Assembly: GCA_022419385.1 (NCBI GenBank)
Contig: JAJUBI010000002.1
Coordinates: 558,001 to 622,000 of the forward strand
DNA length: 64,000 bases
Source: Paraconiothyrium sp. Pb-2020
Taxonomy: Eukaryota > Ascomycota > Dothideomycetes > Pleosporales > Didymosphaeriaceae
Reading direction: 5' to 3'
How positions within the stretch are numbered: the stretch's first letter is position 1; each line of letters starts with the position of its first letter. Below the pieces are notes generated by a model that worked only from the letters and a program-made list of their open reading frames with translations, was not told where the DNA came from and did no database searches. This document shows, piece after piece, positions 34,335 to 44,836 of this stretch. A program made the position numbers and the translations under genes.

Positions 34335-35473
34335 ATGCAGTTCGCGACCGCAAGGTCGCAGTCGTTACCAGAGACGAAAGCCAGTGGACGGAGGGCGAGC
34401 GATATCATGCAGCGACACGGCAGTATCGTGCTCATGCTGCTTGCACAGCTCTGCTCCGCGATACTAGCAACGATCGGACGTGTACTGCGAACCGGTCATG
34501 GCGCTGACGACAGCGAGGCCATGGGCACATCTGAAGTAAATCCCTCCAGGTTCAGATGGCTCCACGATAGACTGACAGTCCGCTGTAGATCCTGCTCTTC
34601 ATGATGTGTACCACCATGCTCCTATCCTGGGCACACACCTACCTTTTCAAGCTCGACGACCGACCCCTCGGACCACCGTCAACACGCGCCCTCCTCGCCC
34701 TGCGTGGAATCGCAGGCTTCTGCGGCATCTGGGGCTTCTACTACTCGCTACGGTACCTTGCATTGGCCGAAGCAACTATCATAAACTTCCTTGCGCCAAT
34801 CCTTGCTGTTCTGCTGCTAGGTCTATTTCCCGGCGCGGGTCTCTCCATTGCGCAGCTGCTTGCAGGGCTCATATCCATGGGCGGGGTTGTATGCGTTTTG
34901 CAGCCCTGGAGCACCCCTGTCTTGTACAGTGGAAAGGAGCAAGCCATGGCTATCGGTGCCGCCTTCGTAGGGGTGGCTGGTGGCGCGGTGTCGTACGTCG
35001 CGATGGCCAGACTCGGAAACAGGGTGCATCCGATACTCACCGTGGCGTACTTCTCGACGTTTTGCGTGGTGGTGAGTGGTCTGTCGCTGGTGGTGCAGTG
35101 GCAGAAGCTGCGACTTCCGACCACGACATTGCAGTGGTTTCTGGCACTAGTCCTCGGCATACTGGGTTTTGCGATGCATTGGTTGATGACGGCGAGCTTG
35201 ACATGGGAAGGCGACTCAAAGCGGCCGCTGAACTTTGTCTATACGCAGATTGTATTCGCAATGTTGGGGGATAGACTGATCTGGGGTATCGCACCCGATG
35301 TATGGAAGTATCTTGGGGGAGCTTTGATAATCTGCAGTGCCATATTCGTCGCCTCGACCAAAACGAGCCACCAATACGCGCTCGTGCGCAGCGATGCTGG
35401 GGAGGAAGAGGATGACTTGGAGCTTGAAATCAACAAGGAACGTGCAGAAGCAGCGAAAGACGTAGAGCCTTGA
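34335..35473 (+). CDS. EamA/DMT-family transporter (SLC35G-like)
   Basis: Exons 34335-34535 and 34589-35473 (53-nt intron, branch-like GACTGAC) encode 361 residues. The splice joins MGTSE to ILLFMMCTTMLLSW, restoring the usual first-to-second helix spacing. About ten hydrophobic helices are arranged as two EamA repeats, with LAEATIINFLAPILAVLLLG as the conserved helix-4 region of the first. FVYTQIVFAMLGDRLIWG is the matching part of the second. The C-terminal tail is acidic (AGEEEDDLELEI). Members move small metabolites or nucleotide sugars; the substrate is unknown. ATG 34335 is the first in frame; later ones at 34407 or 34434 would lose little. Confidence 0.88.
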
Positions 35474-36226
35474 CGCGAAAAGCAGCCATGAGCGAAGACG
35501 TTGATTGTATGTGGAAGTCTTCGTAGTGAAAGTCGTTGTGATGCGCTCCTACTGTGTTTGACCCCCGGTCCACCAAACCTGTGGGTCTATTGCGGGTGTT
35601 TCCATATGCGCGTTTACTCGCAGAACAAGTCGCTCGCGTCGGAACGGAACGGACGTTGGCTATGTTCCCTGACCAGAGCGGAGTCCATAAATTCGTACTT
35701 ATTACTCTACCGTGGTATAACTCGGTTAACGATAGAAGGCCAAAACGGTGTTCATATCTTGTATGACCACCGTTCATGGTTCGTTTTCCAGCTACCTATG
35801 TTTCTCGACAAGGGCACACCGACCTCAGAGCCAGCAGCATCAATTGAACACGGGCACAGGCGAGCGACGTTGAGAACAAGATATGTATTGACGAGCCCCA
35901 ACACCTCATTACAGAATACCATCCCTTCCCATCATGCCTACCGTTCCACATGCCATCCATTCTTCGTGCTCCGACCAGGAGACTCATACAATGAGACCTT
36001 GGAAAAAGGGAAAAGAGAACAGTTAGAAACGCTAATCAGAGTTCAACAAGAGCTTTTACGAAAATACTGCATGACTTTCGAGCATGCCGGTGTGCGCAGG
36101 TACAATTTGCGGGTATGTCGTGAGGGAGCCAAGCATCAGTGTCGTAGTACCATAACCATCGTGCATGTCCATCGGCGTACGTGTACGCTATTCACCATCC
36201 TAGCCTCGAGCTTCGCTGTACCTTGT
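35474..36226. other. Convergent intergenic spacer
   Basis: About 750 bases between the EamA transporter and reticulon 3' ends. A 347-codon plus-strand frame spans it and runs antisense into the reticulon gene, but it has no ATG at its start and no family resemblance. Confidence 0.5.
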
Positions 36227-37868
36227 TTACAAAGCAGGCTCAGCGACTGGCTTCGGGGCCACAGGCTCCTTCGTGGTAACGCCCACAGGCTCATCCTTCG
36301 GTGCGTTGGGGAAATCCTCACGCTTGACCTCCGGGGAGGTAGAGCGGCCACGGTATTGGTTGATGGTCTCCTGAGCCTTGGCAGTGTATTGCTGAGTGTA
36401 TCCCTGGAGGGTCTTGGTCGCGTTTCCGGTGTGCTCGGCAGCAAGGTCCCGAAGCTGGGTTGCCTGCTGGTTCGCACTAACATGTATGATCAGCTTTGTG
36501 TACTCCATTACATGTTACAAGCGGAGGTAACTTACATGTGGTAGCCCTTCTCAATCTGAGCGTCAATGACCTCCTTGTTCTGGAGGTAGATGAGAGGACC
36601 CAGATACGCAGTGGTGGTGGCAATGAGAGCGAGGCCCCAGAGAGGGACGAACTTGATCAGGAAGTATGCGATCAAAGACGCAAAGAAAGCCTGCACACTG
36701 TTAGGGTACTTGTAACACTCTGCATGGTGTGTGCGAGCTGCTTACGCCAATCGTGGTGTACACATTCTCTGCGAACACTATACGCTGAGACTCGATGACG
36801 AAGAAGTTGATGAACTGCTCGATATCTTCCGTGAAACGCTCGAGCGAGGCCTTCTGGATGGTGAAGTACTGACGCGGGCGGAAGTTGGAGGTGAATCCCT
36901 TGCCGATGGTGAGTTGTCCAGCCACCTCCGCAGCAGCCGTGGTACCCAGAGTCACCCACACTGCCTTGAGAATGTATCGGAAAATGTTGAGGTACCGGGC
37001 GGAGAAGATGAAGATGACGGTCGAGATGAAGGCAAGTGCGGTTGCGCGGGGGTTCCTCCACTAGGCGGGGCAGTCAGTGTATCATTCAACGTACGCTGTA
37101 GGTTGAGTACTCACGCTAAGAAGTCGGTAGAAGAGGCTGTGGTAGTGTGTCAAGGGCTGGCCAGTAGCGGCGGGCTGGTCGGGCGTGGTACGGGAATTTG
37201 CGAGGTCTGCAAACTCGTTCCTTGTGGCCGCTGCCTCAGCCTTCGCTTTCTCTGCAACAGGGCCTGGGGAGGGGTCAGCATTGTGTCATATTGGAAAAGC
37301 CCGAGATCTGCCCGCATGAGGTTGGGTGTTGAGAAGCCCTGTGGTGTCTCGAATAGACAGCACGAAGGCCAAAGAGCTCGAATATCGAAGCTGTAAGGGC
37401 TGCGAGACAGGGAAATTGTCGTTGGGATTTTAGCACTGTGTCGCGAGACCACGTTAGCACCCCTCGCCAGAGTTCAGAAGTGGAAGCCTAACTCACCTCA
37501 CCATTGGCAACTGTGTCCTTCAGGTTCTGGGTAGCGGGGTGGTTGTTAACGGCAGCCATTGCGGATTGTGCTGCTGTGAGGTTGTCAGAGAGTGTTGCGG
37601 GTTGCGTGCGTGGGCACGGTGCGATAAGACTGGTTTCGGGCGTTAGCTGCAGCTCGGCAAGCCCGGAGGGGCATCAAGTTTCCAAGGTTCGGACCGTGTC
37701 ACGTACCTTACAGTTCAACAGGCTGTTCTTTGCGTTGACAGCGTGGTCGGTCACCGTCTGCCCGCTTGCGTTTCCGTTCCCGTTGGCCTGCTCGAAGTGG
37801 CTGTTGCTGGAGTTGTTCTCCTCACTGAGCACGAGCGGGTTGGTGTTCAGATTGTTTGGGGTCGTCAT
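36227..37868 (-). CDS. rtn1: Reticulon (ER-shaping protein)
   Basis: Six exons join in frame: 37868-37712, 37573-37502, 37263-37115, 37060-36746, 36690-36536 and 36476-36227, total 365 residues. The reticulon homology domain begins at LTHYHSLFYRLLSWRNPRATA, followed by the first hairpin helix pair (FISTVIFIFSARYLNIF..YILKAVWVTLGTTAAAEV). After a hydrophilic loop, the second hairpin reads FFASLIAYFLIKFVPLWGLALIATTTAYLGPLIYL. The hairpins wedge into the outer ER leaflet and form tubules. The N-terminal 100 residues are polar, and the C-terminal tail is Pro/Lys-rich. Introns are 138, 238, 54, 55 and 59 nt. The first two donors must be used in phase 1 (GTAAGG, GTGAGG) rather than at the overlapping downstream GT sites, or the frame is lost. 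Confidence 0.94.
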
Positions 37869-40483
37869 GATTCCCGCAGTAACTTTCAGTGTCGGCTTAT
37901 GTTTGGAGGGTTCTGGGGTTTATCGTAGAGATGGTTCTGACAAAGTAGAGTAAAGTGCAGGTGTGAAGGGTCGAGGGCAGCAGTTTCGTGGGCAGGGAGC
38001 TCTTGTTGCATTGCTCGTGTGAGCTTGCTCAAGCTAGGGCCGCAAATGACGCAGCTGCTCGTCAACCACAAACATTTTACTGGAACCTGCGAGACCACGC
38101 CAGCCCCACCGAAACTCGTTCAGCATTATGTCATAGCCAACTGGCTTGAACGTTCTCCAGAATGCGTTCAGCGGCGTTGGGCGACGCGCAGATGTCGTGC
38201 TTGTTCCTGCCTGTGCCCCGCGGGCAGGAGGTGTTTGTTCTTGCCAGTTTCGCGCTCCGTGCGCACCAATTTAGGGCGAAGCATGTGAACATCGCCCCCG
38301 GGGCCAGACGTCATTCACGCCTGGGTCACGCGAGCAGCCTTCTACTTCGTAAAGACAGTTGAGTTATAGCGAAGGCCATGATCGTTTTACCATGTACAGT
38401 TTACGGGAAGTTGGGAGCGGTTTTGTGGACATGGTGCATTTTCGTTGCATTCAAGGAAATCAATAGATCATGCTTTATGGCATAGACTCAAGTCAGAAAA
38501 GCAATAGATCCGGAAGCATACTTCACAGGGGCATGTACGACTACCAAGGCCCGAATGCTTCTCATTGGGCCTCCGCATCTATTTCACAGGCATTTTCGTT
38601 TTTGTGGAGGCAGTATAATGTATGGGTCAAAATTCATCAGGCAATGAGAAGCATTCGTGACTGCAATAATCCGAGTCCAAATGACTTTATGCCCTGAGCT
38701 GTTCAGAATTTATGCCCTGAGCTGTTCAAGAAATAGACCTCTTAAATAACACATTCAGTATGATCAGCGGATAAAAGAATGCCGCACGTGGTCTGTCCAG
38801 CGTACTCGTGGCGTCAGGTCCGTAGAGATCCATGATTACTGCAACCCAGACCGTTCATAAGTAGAGGACCCTTAGATCCTGGGATGCTGGTCAACGGCTA
38901 CGGCAGCGGGATTGGACTACGGATCACCTCCACGTGGGATCCATGTGGGCGGTATGCGATAACGACGAATATGTAACCCGCAACGATCTCTTGCAGAAGC
39001 AAAACAGTAGGCTCTACATTTAATACCCCTGATATTTCACCTGTGCAGATAATGTTCGGCTCCGTGCAATGAAGGGCAAATGTCGGTGCTAATAATACCA
39101 AGGTTGCACCAATATATGGAATCCGGCAGCTAGGGGGTTGGGAAGCTCAGCGCATAGCGGGAGCGAACGGATGCTGAAACGTTTCTCCCGCGCTATCTAT
39201 TGCCGTTCCTTCAGTAAACGCATTATTGACTGCTAAGTGGAGCAAACGGCTGGAGCATCGTGTTGGATGTGATGTATAGATCGGCAGCGCACCAGGAATG
39301 CGGTCGGGATCGCCGCCAGGACAGGCTCATGACGCAGCACTCCACCACGGTCATTGTGCCCACCCCATTTACCCTCTCGATGTCGCTACCAACTCGAAAT
39401 TGCGAGGAACATAGGAGCCGAAGATCGGACGGCGGCGTCGTCCTAGGCCTCTGTGGCGCGAGCATGTGAGATATTGGTATCAAAGGGAAAGGCGGGGCCC
39501 GGGATAGGCGAAGCGAGAGATCCGGCGGGTTGGAATCGTGGGGGGCTTTGGGCACTGCGAAATGGCGCAAATGCAAGTGCCTGCCTCTGCGCGCTTAGCC
39601 AAACACCTCGCGGCCACTCTCCCTGCATCCGTGATAGCGCGGCCAGCTATCTGTGATCACTTCACATTCGTGCCTGGCTAGACGACCATGTGCGTATCAT
39701 GTGCGACCAGCAAGCCGAGGGCCTAGCCTGGGAGGAGCCGACAGCTCTGCGAGAATGCGCACTCGGCGAGGCGGTCTGGCGGTCAAGCGTCGAGGGAGAG
39801 GGAGAGGGACAAGTCAGTCGAGCCCAGGCGGCCACTCAGCTGCGGCGGGCGACCTCGTTGTCGCGAAAGTAGAGGACCGACTGGCAGCTGTCATGCATCG
39901 CGCCCTTGTGACAAGGATGCCGGCTGGGCTACACGCGCGAATGAATCACACGCGGCGTGGCCATATCTATAGCTAACCCACCGCCACGCCGTGTCACTGT
40001 TGTCGTCGACATCCTCACCGTTGTTCCGAGTCATTTATTGCGGAGGCAGTCTCGCACCGGTGCTGACCCTGCTCTGGGCGCTGGCCTTACCAACGCCACG
40101 CCTGATCGCTCGCAATCGCCCGACCCGCTACTTGCTCGTGGCTTGTCCTCTAGGCAGTGTCCTCCTGTGCCGCTGTCCTTCCGCCTTCACCTGCAGTACG
40201 CCTCCTCGCTGCCATCCTGCGTCCGCTGTCCTCCTGGCTTCCTTCCTCCAAACCGGCCGCCACCGCTGTCACCAGCCGCGCATATATTACGCCTGTGCCC
40301 TGAAGTCATCCGTAGCCCACAGCCACTCAATCCCGCGCCCTCGGTAGCAGACATGGTCAGAGCGCTATCCGATCAGCCTACTGCCGTCATACCATCCATC
40401 CGGAGAGTGTAATTGAGCGTCCAACTTTCGCGCAGCTCACCCTCTGCGGAGGCGGGAGTCTGTTTGGACCTTCCCAAGCAGCC
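37869..40483. other. Long intergenic region, no gene seen
   Basis: 2.6 kb between divergent genes. Holds a hairpin with 16-base arms (38552-38657) and a 22-base tandem duplication at 38684-38729 (CTTTATGCCCTGAGCTGTTC). The 3' part (39960-40450) is pyrimidine-rich, as in fungal promoters and leaders. Short frames have no recognisable product. Confidence 0.45.
38552..38657. repeat. Inverted repeat with 16-base perfect arms
   Basis: CGAATGCTTCTCATTG at 38552-38567 is the exact reverse complement of 38642-38657, with a 74-base loop. Part of the left arm (GCTTCTCATTGGGCC) is also found at 31226-31240. It could be a remnant of a small inverted-repeat element or a regulatory hairpin. Confidence 0.55.
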
Positions 40484-42154
40484 ATGATACTGCCACGCTC
40501 ACTCTACAACGATGCGCCTCCAGAGCGCCGCACACGCATCGCCAACAACCCCACGCTGCTCTACAGCTGGTGGTGCACCATCTTCTCAATCGTCATCATA
40601 GGATTTCGTCTCACTGGTCGCTACATTCGAAATGAACGCCTCTTCCGCGAAGACAAGATCATGGCTGCGGGCGTCGTTCCACTTCTGGCCCGCATGGCTC
40701 TCATCCACGTGGTTCTCATTTGGGGCACCAACAATGCGAACACCGCCGAACTTAGTGATCCACTCAAGATCCATCATCGCGAGATCGGTGCGAAACTGGT
40801 CATCGCAGCTAGGATCTTCTACACCATGTTGTAGGTCATATGCACCTTCCTCGCTTACCTGTACTAATCTGTGCGCAGCGTCTGGATGGCCAAATTCACC
40901 GTCTCCGAATTCTTGAAGCGCATGACGGAACGATTCTGGAAGAAGGGTTACGAGTCTGGCCTGCGTGGCATTCGCATCTTCCTCGCCGTCACCTTCATCG
41001 CTGTCCTGATCGCAACCCTGTCAGAGTGTCAACCTTTCCAAGAGAACTGGCAGGTCGTTCCGGAAGCGAAACCGACATGCCGCCAAGGGTACGGACACCT
41101 TCTCACCATGGGCACCACCGACATCGTGACCGACCTACTCCTCATCTTCTTCCCGATTCCGATCATCCTCAAGTCATCAATGTCCATCAAACGAAAGCTG
41201 CAGTTGGTTGCACTCTTCTCCATGTCTATTGTCCTCATCATCATCACTGCAGCCCGCATGCCGCTTGTCATCGAAAAGCGCGGTCTGCAGCAGTATCGTA
41301 CCGTCTGGGCTTCGTCTGAGATCCTCGCTGCGACGGGCGTCTCGAACGCAATTATTCTAGGATCTTTCCTCCGCGACAGAGGCGTCAAGAAAACGAAATA
41401 CAAGCCCGGATCAGCCACTGATAGCATGGATCGTCGCTCTTCGACCCGACGTACGTTGCAAGATCTGGGCAGTGACGAAGATCTTGCTCGTTCGCTCGGA
41501 TTCCGTACGAATCCAGAGCTGATGGACGACAAGTCGAGCATTCCAAGGCCCGCTCAAGTCGTCGATATCAACATGCTCAATCCACGAGGATCGCGCGGAC
41601 CGCCCCCTCCGTTCTCAACTCCTAATTGGCAAGCCAGCAAGAAGTCAGACCTGTCTGACTATAGCATCGAGTCTGATTTGAAGGGCAGGGATAGCGAAGA
41701 CCCAATTTCCAGCCCTCGCGCAGTAGGCGGTAGACGAGTCTCCTTCTTCGATGTAGGAGGGCTTCTAGAGAATGGGTCAGTAATGGCACCATCACCAACA
41801 GATTCTGTGGTTGCGCAAGATTTCGCGCCACAGCCGCGGCGGCCATCGAGAAGCTCCATGGCTCCTAGCGGGCGGTCTTACATACCCGGCCGACGGACAT
41901 CGCGTCTCTCCCAACAATCTGAGGAGTACGAGATGGGCACTCGTATGGTTGTACAAACGCAAGACCGAAGCAACTTGTCGCATGATAAGGATGCACTGGC
42001 CGCGACTCCATCGCCGACTACTAGAGCACCAACGTCACAGTCTACTCGGCCTTTGTTATCGCGGGACACTCCAACTCCCATCACACGCAGCCCAACTGCG
42101 ACCAGCTACACCAGCGTACCTAGTCTACAGGACGCCGGCGGGCTTCTTTCTTGA
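40484..42154 (+). CDS. Rhodopsin-like fungal integral membrane protein with long Ser/Pro-rich tail
   Basis: Exons 40484-40830 and 40879-42154 (48-nt intron) encode 540 residues. Hydrophobic segments include WWCTIFSIVIIGFRLTGRYI, GIRIFLAVTFIAVLIATLS and GTTDIVTDLLLIFFPIPIIL. FSMSIVLIIITAARMPLV is another. The ECQPFQENW motif after a helix, the TDIVTDLLL helix and the PIPIILKS turn match the same fungal rhodopsin-like family as the gene at 7334. From about residue 290 the protein is a cytosolic tail of about 250 residues rich in Ser, Arg and Pro, suited to phosphorylation. The start ATG has a good context (GCAGCCATGA). It is a distant paralogue, not a recent copy, of the cluster member. Confidence 0.86.
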
Positions 42155-42848
42155 TTTATGCGTGATACCCGTGGCTTCAACCAGCCACCTTGCTTCCTAC
42201 CTATGTCTTTCATTCATCTTTCTGCGCGAGATATCCCACGGCATACCGGTCACGGCGTTGACGGTTACGATTTATGCATCACGAAACTATTCCTACCTAA
42301 TGAGAGGAGACCTTATACGGCTCTCCACGACCGCTTACTGCGGGTCTACTTCAGGTGTTGATACGAAGGACTACATTGGTGGCACAGGCATTGGAGGCAC
42401 CCCGGTTCCTGGGGCACTGTACAATATAGGACTTTGCCTCGCATATGTAATGCAATCTATATCACCAAAATATAATCTATATTACCAATGCAACCAGTGA
42501 CGCATTACTGGAATTCGTATATGAACTGCAGCTTGATCGGGGAATTTTTGACCCGTCGTAGGGCTGGATTGTGGGGATCCTGGGGGTGATCCAATATAAA
42601 TGTTCGCTTGACGGGGCGTGCGAGCCGGGTCAACCCAGTGTTGAGGCTGTCTGCTGCGACACCACAGCTGCGGGTTTTCGAGCACCTAGCTAGACTAACA
42701 TGCTCCGCACTCTTCGAATAAAGTGTCTACGGGTCGACATGTATCCCGTGACTACGAGACGCGAACGCGCTTACCTTATCGATAACGCAAAGCCCGCTCA
42801 CCACATGCTCGCCTCACGTGTTCCCACCCATCCCCTCTTATCGCTATA
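42155..42848. other. Intergenic, no gene seen
   Basis: About 700 bases. A short imperfect repeat TATATCACCAAAATATAATC/TATATTACCAATG lies near 42458-42490. No gene was seen. Confidence 0.45.
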
Positions 42849-44270
42849 ATGTCCCTCCAAGAGATCCTCGCACGAACTCGCACCTCTCTCCTTTCCCCAC
42901 CTCCCCTAGACGATCCCTCCCTCCTAGGCGCAGGTCGTGCAGCACTCATCCTCCTCCCCAAGGACCCTCAAACATGCCTCCGCCTCGCCTACCAGCAGCT
43001 ACACGCGGTGCCGTTTCGCGAGGTAAAGACGTGCTGGCGTAGACTGTATACTGATTCTGCGCTGTGGGTCGTTGTTGAGGTCGTGGCTGAGCATCTAGAG
43101 AAGAGGGGCGAGGACGAGAGCGATGAGAAGTGGGTAGATAGGGTTGTCAAGGAGCTAGATATGGCGCTTATCTTGACAGGGGCGGTAGGGAGGGAAGAGT
43201 TGGTGGGGGAGTGGTTTGACGTACTGGAGGAGGTTCTGGGCTCGCAAGCAGACGAGTCGTCTGCAAGGCCTGCGAAGAGGAGGAAAGTCGACTCTGAGCA
43301 GCTCCCGGATGCGTTCCCAGAGGACATCCGCAGGAAGCCTGTACCGAAGTGTCCGATCGCTAGATCTCGAGAGCTCAGTCTATCTGCGTTCCAAGCGAAG
43401 GTTTCGGATCCGGAGACACAGACACCGCTTATCATCGAGGGAGCCATAGACCACTGGCCCGCCTTCGAAGATTCGCGCGCGTGGAAGAAACCACACTACC
43501 TACTGCGCAAGACACTCGACGGCCGCCGCCTCGTCCCCGTCGAGATAGGCCGCAGCTACACCGACGCAGCCTGGGCCCAAAAAATCCTAAGCTTCCGCGA
43601 ATTCATGCAAACCTACATGCTCGAGACCGCAGATGCTCACACAGACCCTCACCCAGCTGTACACCCTAGCGACGACACCCCATCCTCGCGCCTAAACGCT
43701 CAAAAAGGCTACCTAGCCCAACACGACCTCTTCGCCCAAATCCCCTCTCTCCGCGCCGACATCGCCGTCCCAGACTTCTGCTATACCGCCCCCGCGCCGC
43801 CCCTCTCCAACCCCTCCCACATCAAAGACGTGCAGGAGCTAGCCGACCCGTTGCTAAACGCCTGGTTCGGCCCCGCAGACACCATATCCCCCCTGCACAC
43901 AGACCCCTACCACAACATCCTCGCGCAGGTCGTGGGCTACAAGTACGTACGCTTGTATGCCCCGGCGGAGACGCCGAGGCTGTATCCGCGCGGGACAGAA
44001 GCGGATGGCGTGGATATGAGTAATACGAGTTGTGTGGATTTGGAGGGGGCGATGGAATGCTGGCCGGAGATTTCGTGCTGGGGGGATAGAGATTGGGTGG
44101 AGGAGATGAGGGGGAGGAGCAAGAGGTTAGGGAGTTATATGGGGGGTTTCGGAAGGCGAGGTATGTGGAGGGTGTGCTGGGGCCGGGGAGTGTCTTTATG
44201 TGCCGGTGGGGGGTGGCATTATGTGAGGAGTTTGACGGCGAGTTTTAGTGTTAGTTTTTGGTGGAATTGA
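42849..44270 (+). CDS. JmjC-domain oxygenase (JMJD5/KDM8-like), C-terminal frame disturbed
   Basis: Single open frame of 473 codons. The N-terminal 160 residues are helical with a basic patch (PAKRRKVD) that looks like a nuclear signal. The cupin_8/JmjC region begins with PLIIEGAIDHWPAF at about residue 193. Fe(II)-binding His350 and Asp352 lie in SPLHTDPYHNIL. The third ligand is His457 in GWHYVRSLTASFSVSFWW. Between 44144 and 44211 the family-like reading lies in two other frames: GFRKARYVEGVLGPG (44144-44188), then CLYVPVG (44191-44211), after which the original frame resumes. Three single-base losses in G-runs would explain this exactly. The enzyme would use 2-oxoglutarate and O2 to hydroxylate or demethylate a protein residue. 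Confidence 0.86.
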   Translation: MSLQEILARTRTSLLSPPPLDDPSLLGAGRAALILLPKDPQTCLRLAYQQLHAVPFREVKTCWRRLYTDSALWVVVEVVAEHLEKRGEDESDEKWVDRVVKELDMALILTGAVGREELVGEWFDVLEEVLGSQADESSARPAKRRKVDSEQLPDAFPEDIRRKPVPKCPIARSRELSLSAFQAKVSDPETQTPLIIEGAIDHWPAFEDSRAWKKPHYLLRKTLDGRRLVPVEIGRSYTDAAWAQKILSFREFMQTYMLETADAHTDPHPAVHPSDDTPSSRLNAQKGYLAQHDLFAQIPSLRADIAVPDFCYTAPAPPLSNPSHIKDVQELADPLLNAWFGPADTISPLHTDPYHNILAQVVGYKYVRLYAPAETPRLYPRGTEADGVDMSNTSCVDLEGAMECWPEISCWGDRDWVEEMRGRSKRLGSYMGGFGRRGMWRVCWGRGVSLCAGGGWHYVRSLTASFSVSFWWN

Positions 44271-44836
44271 GGGGGTGGGGTTTGGGGCTTGGAGCGGGTG
44301 GTCTGGGGTTTTGCTATGCTGGGCTCTGAGAGGCAGATAAGGTGATTAGCAAATGTTGTGATGGGTCGAAGTTACGGCCGATGGCAAAAGTTCTTCGACG
44401 TCGTCTCATAGCTTCGGACCAATTTCTATGAACTTTGTTAGGTCCTATTATATGCGAATTTTACGATTGACTGGTTCGAGAAGGGTTGCATTATGGGAAT
44501 GTGAGCTATCTAAGTGGTTCCAAGCGGGAAACATGAAGAAGCCGCAGAGAAAACAGATCAACACCATGCTGCCATTACGAGATCGCAGAAAGCCTTCAAA
44601 CTGAATGCAGTATTTCTAGCGCTCGGAAAGAAAAGAACAGATGCTTCCAAATGGTCTTGGGATCGTCAAGTGCTCGTCGTTGGTTTTCCTGTCCGCAGTC
44701 AGGTCGAGCGGATTGTCGGGCGAAGAGTCTCCCGAGCGCCATTGACGGACACTAGGTGAGACCCTGTCTTGGTGAGCTGGTGGCATTGATAGTCTAAGAT
44801 AAACGTACTCACCTGCCAGAGACTGAAGGAACTAAT
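44271..44836. other. Convergent intergenic spacer
   Basis: About 570 bases between the JmjC gene and the 3' end of the interrupted paralogue. A short plus-strand frame (44514-44759) has no support. Confidence 0.45.

Noticed and set aside
35501..36544. A 347-codon plus-strand frame
   Set aside because: It starts at TTG, resembles no family and runs antisense across the reticulon 3' exons.
39957..40412. A 151-codon frame before the second rhodopsin-like gene
   Set aside because: Pro/Leu/Ser/Arg-rich reading of a pyrimidine-rich leader; no ATG-led product with a family.
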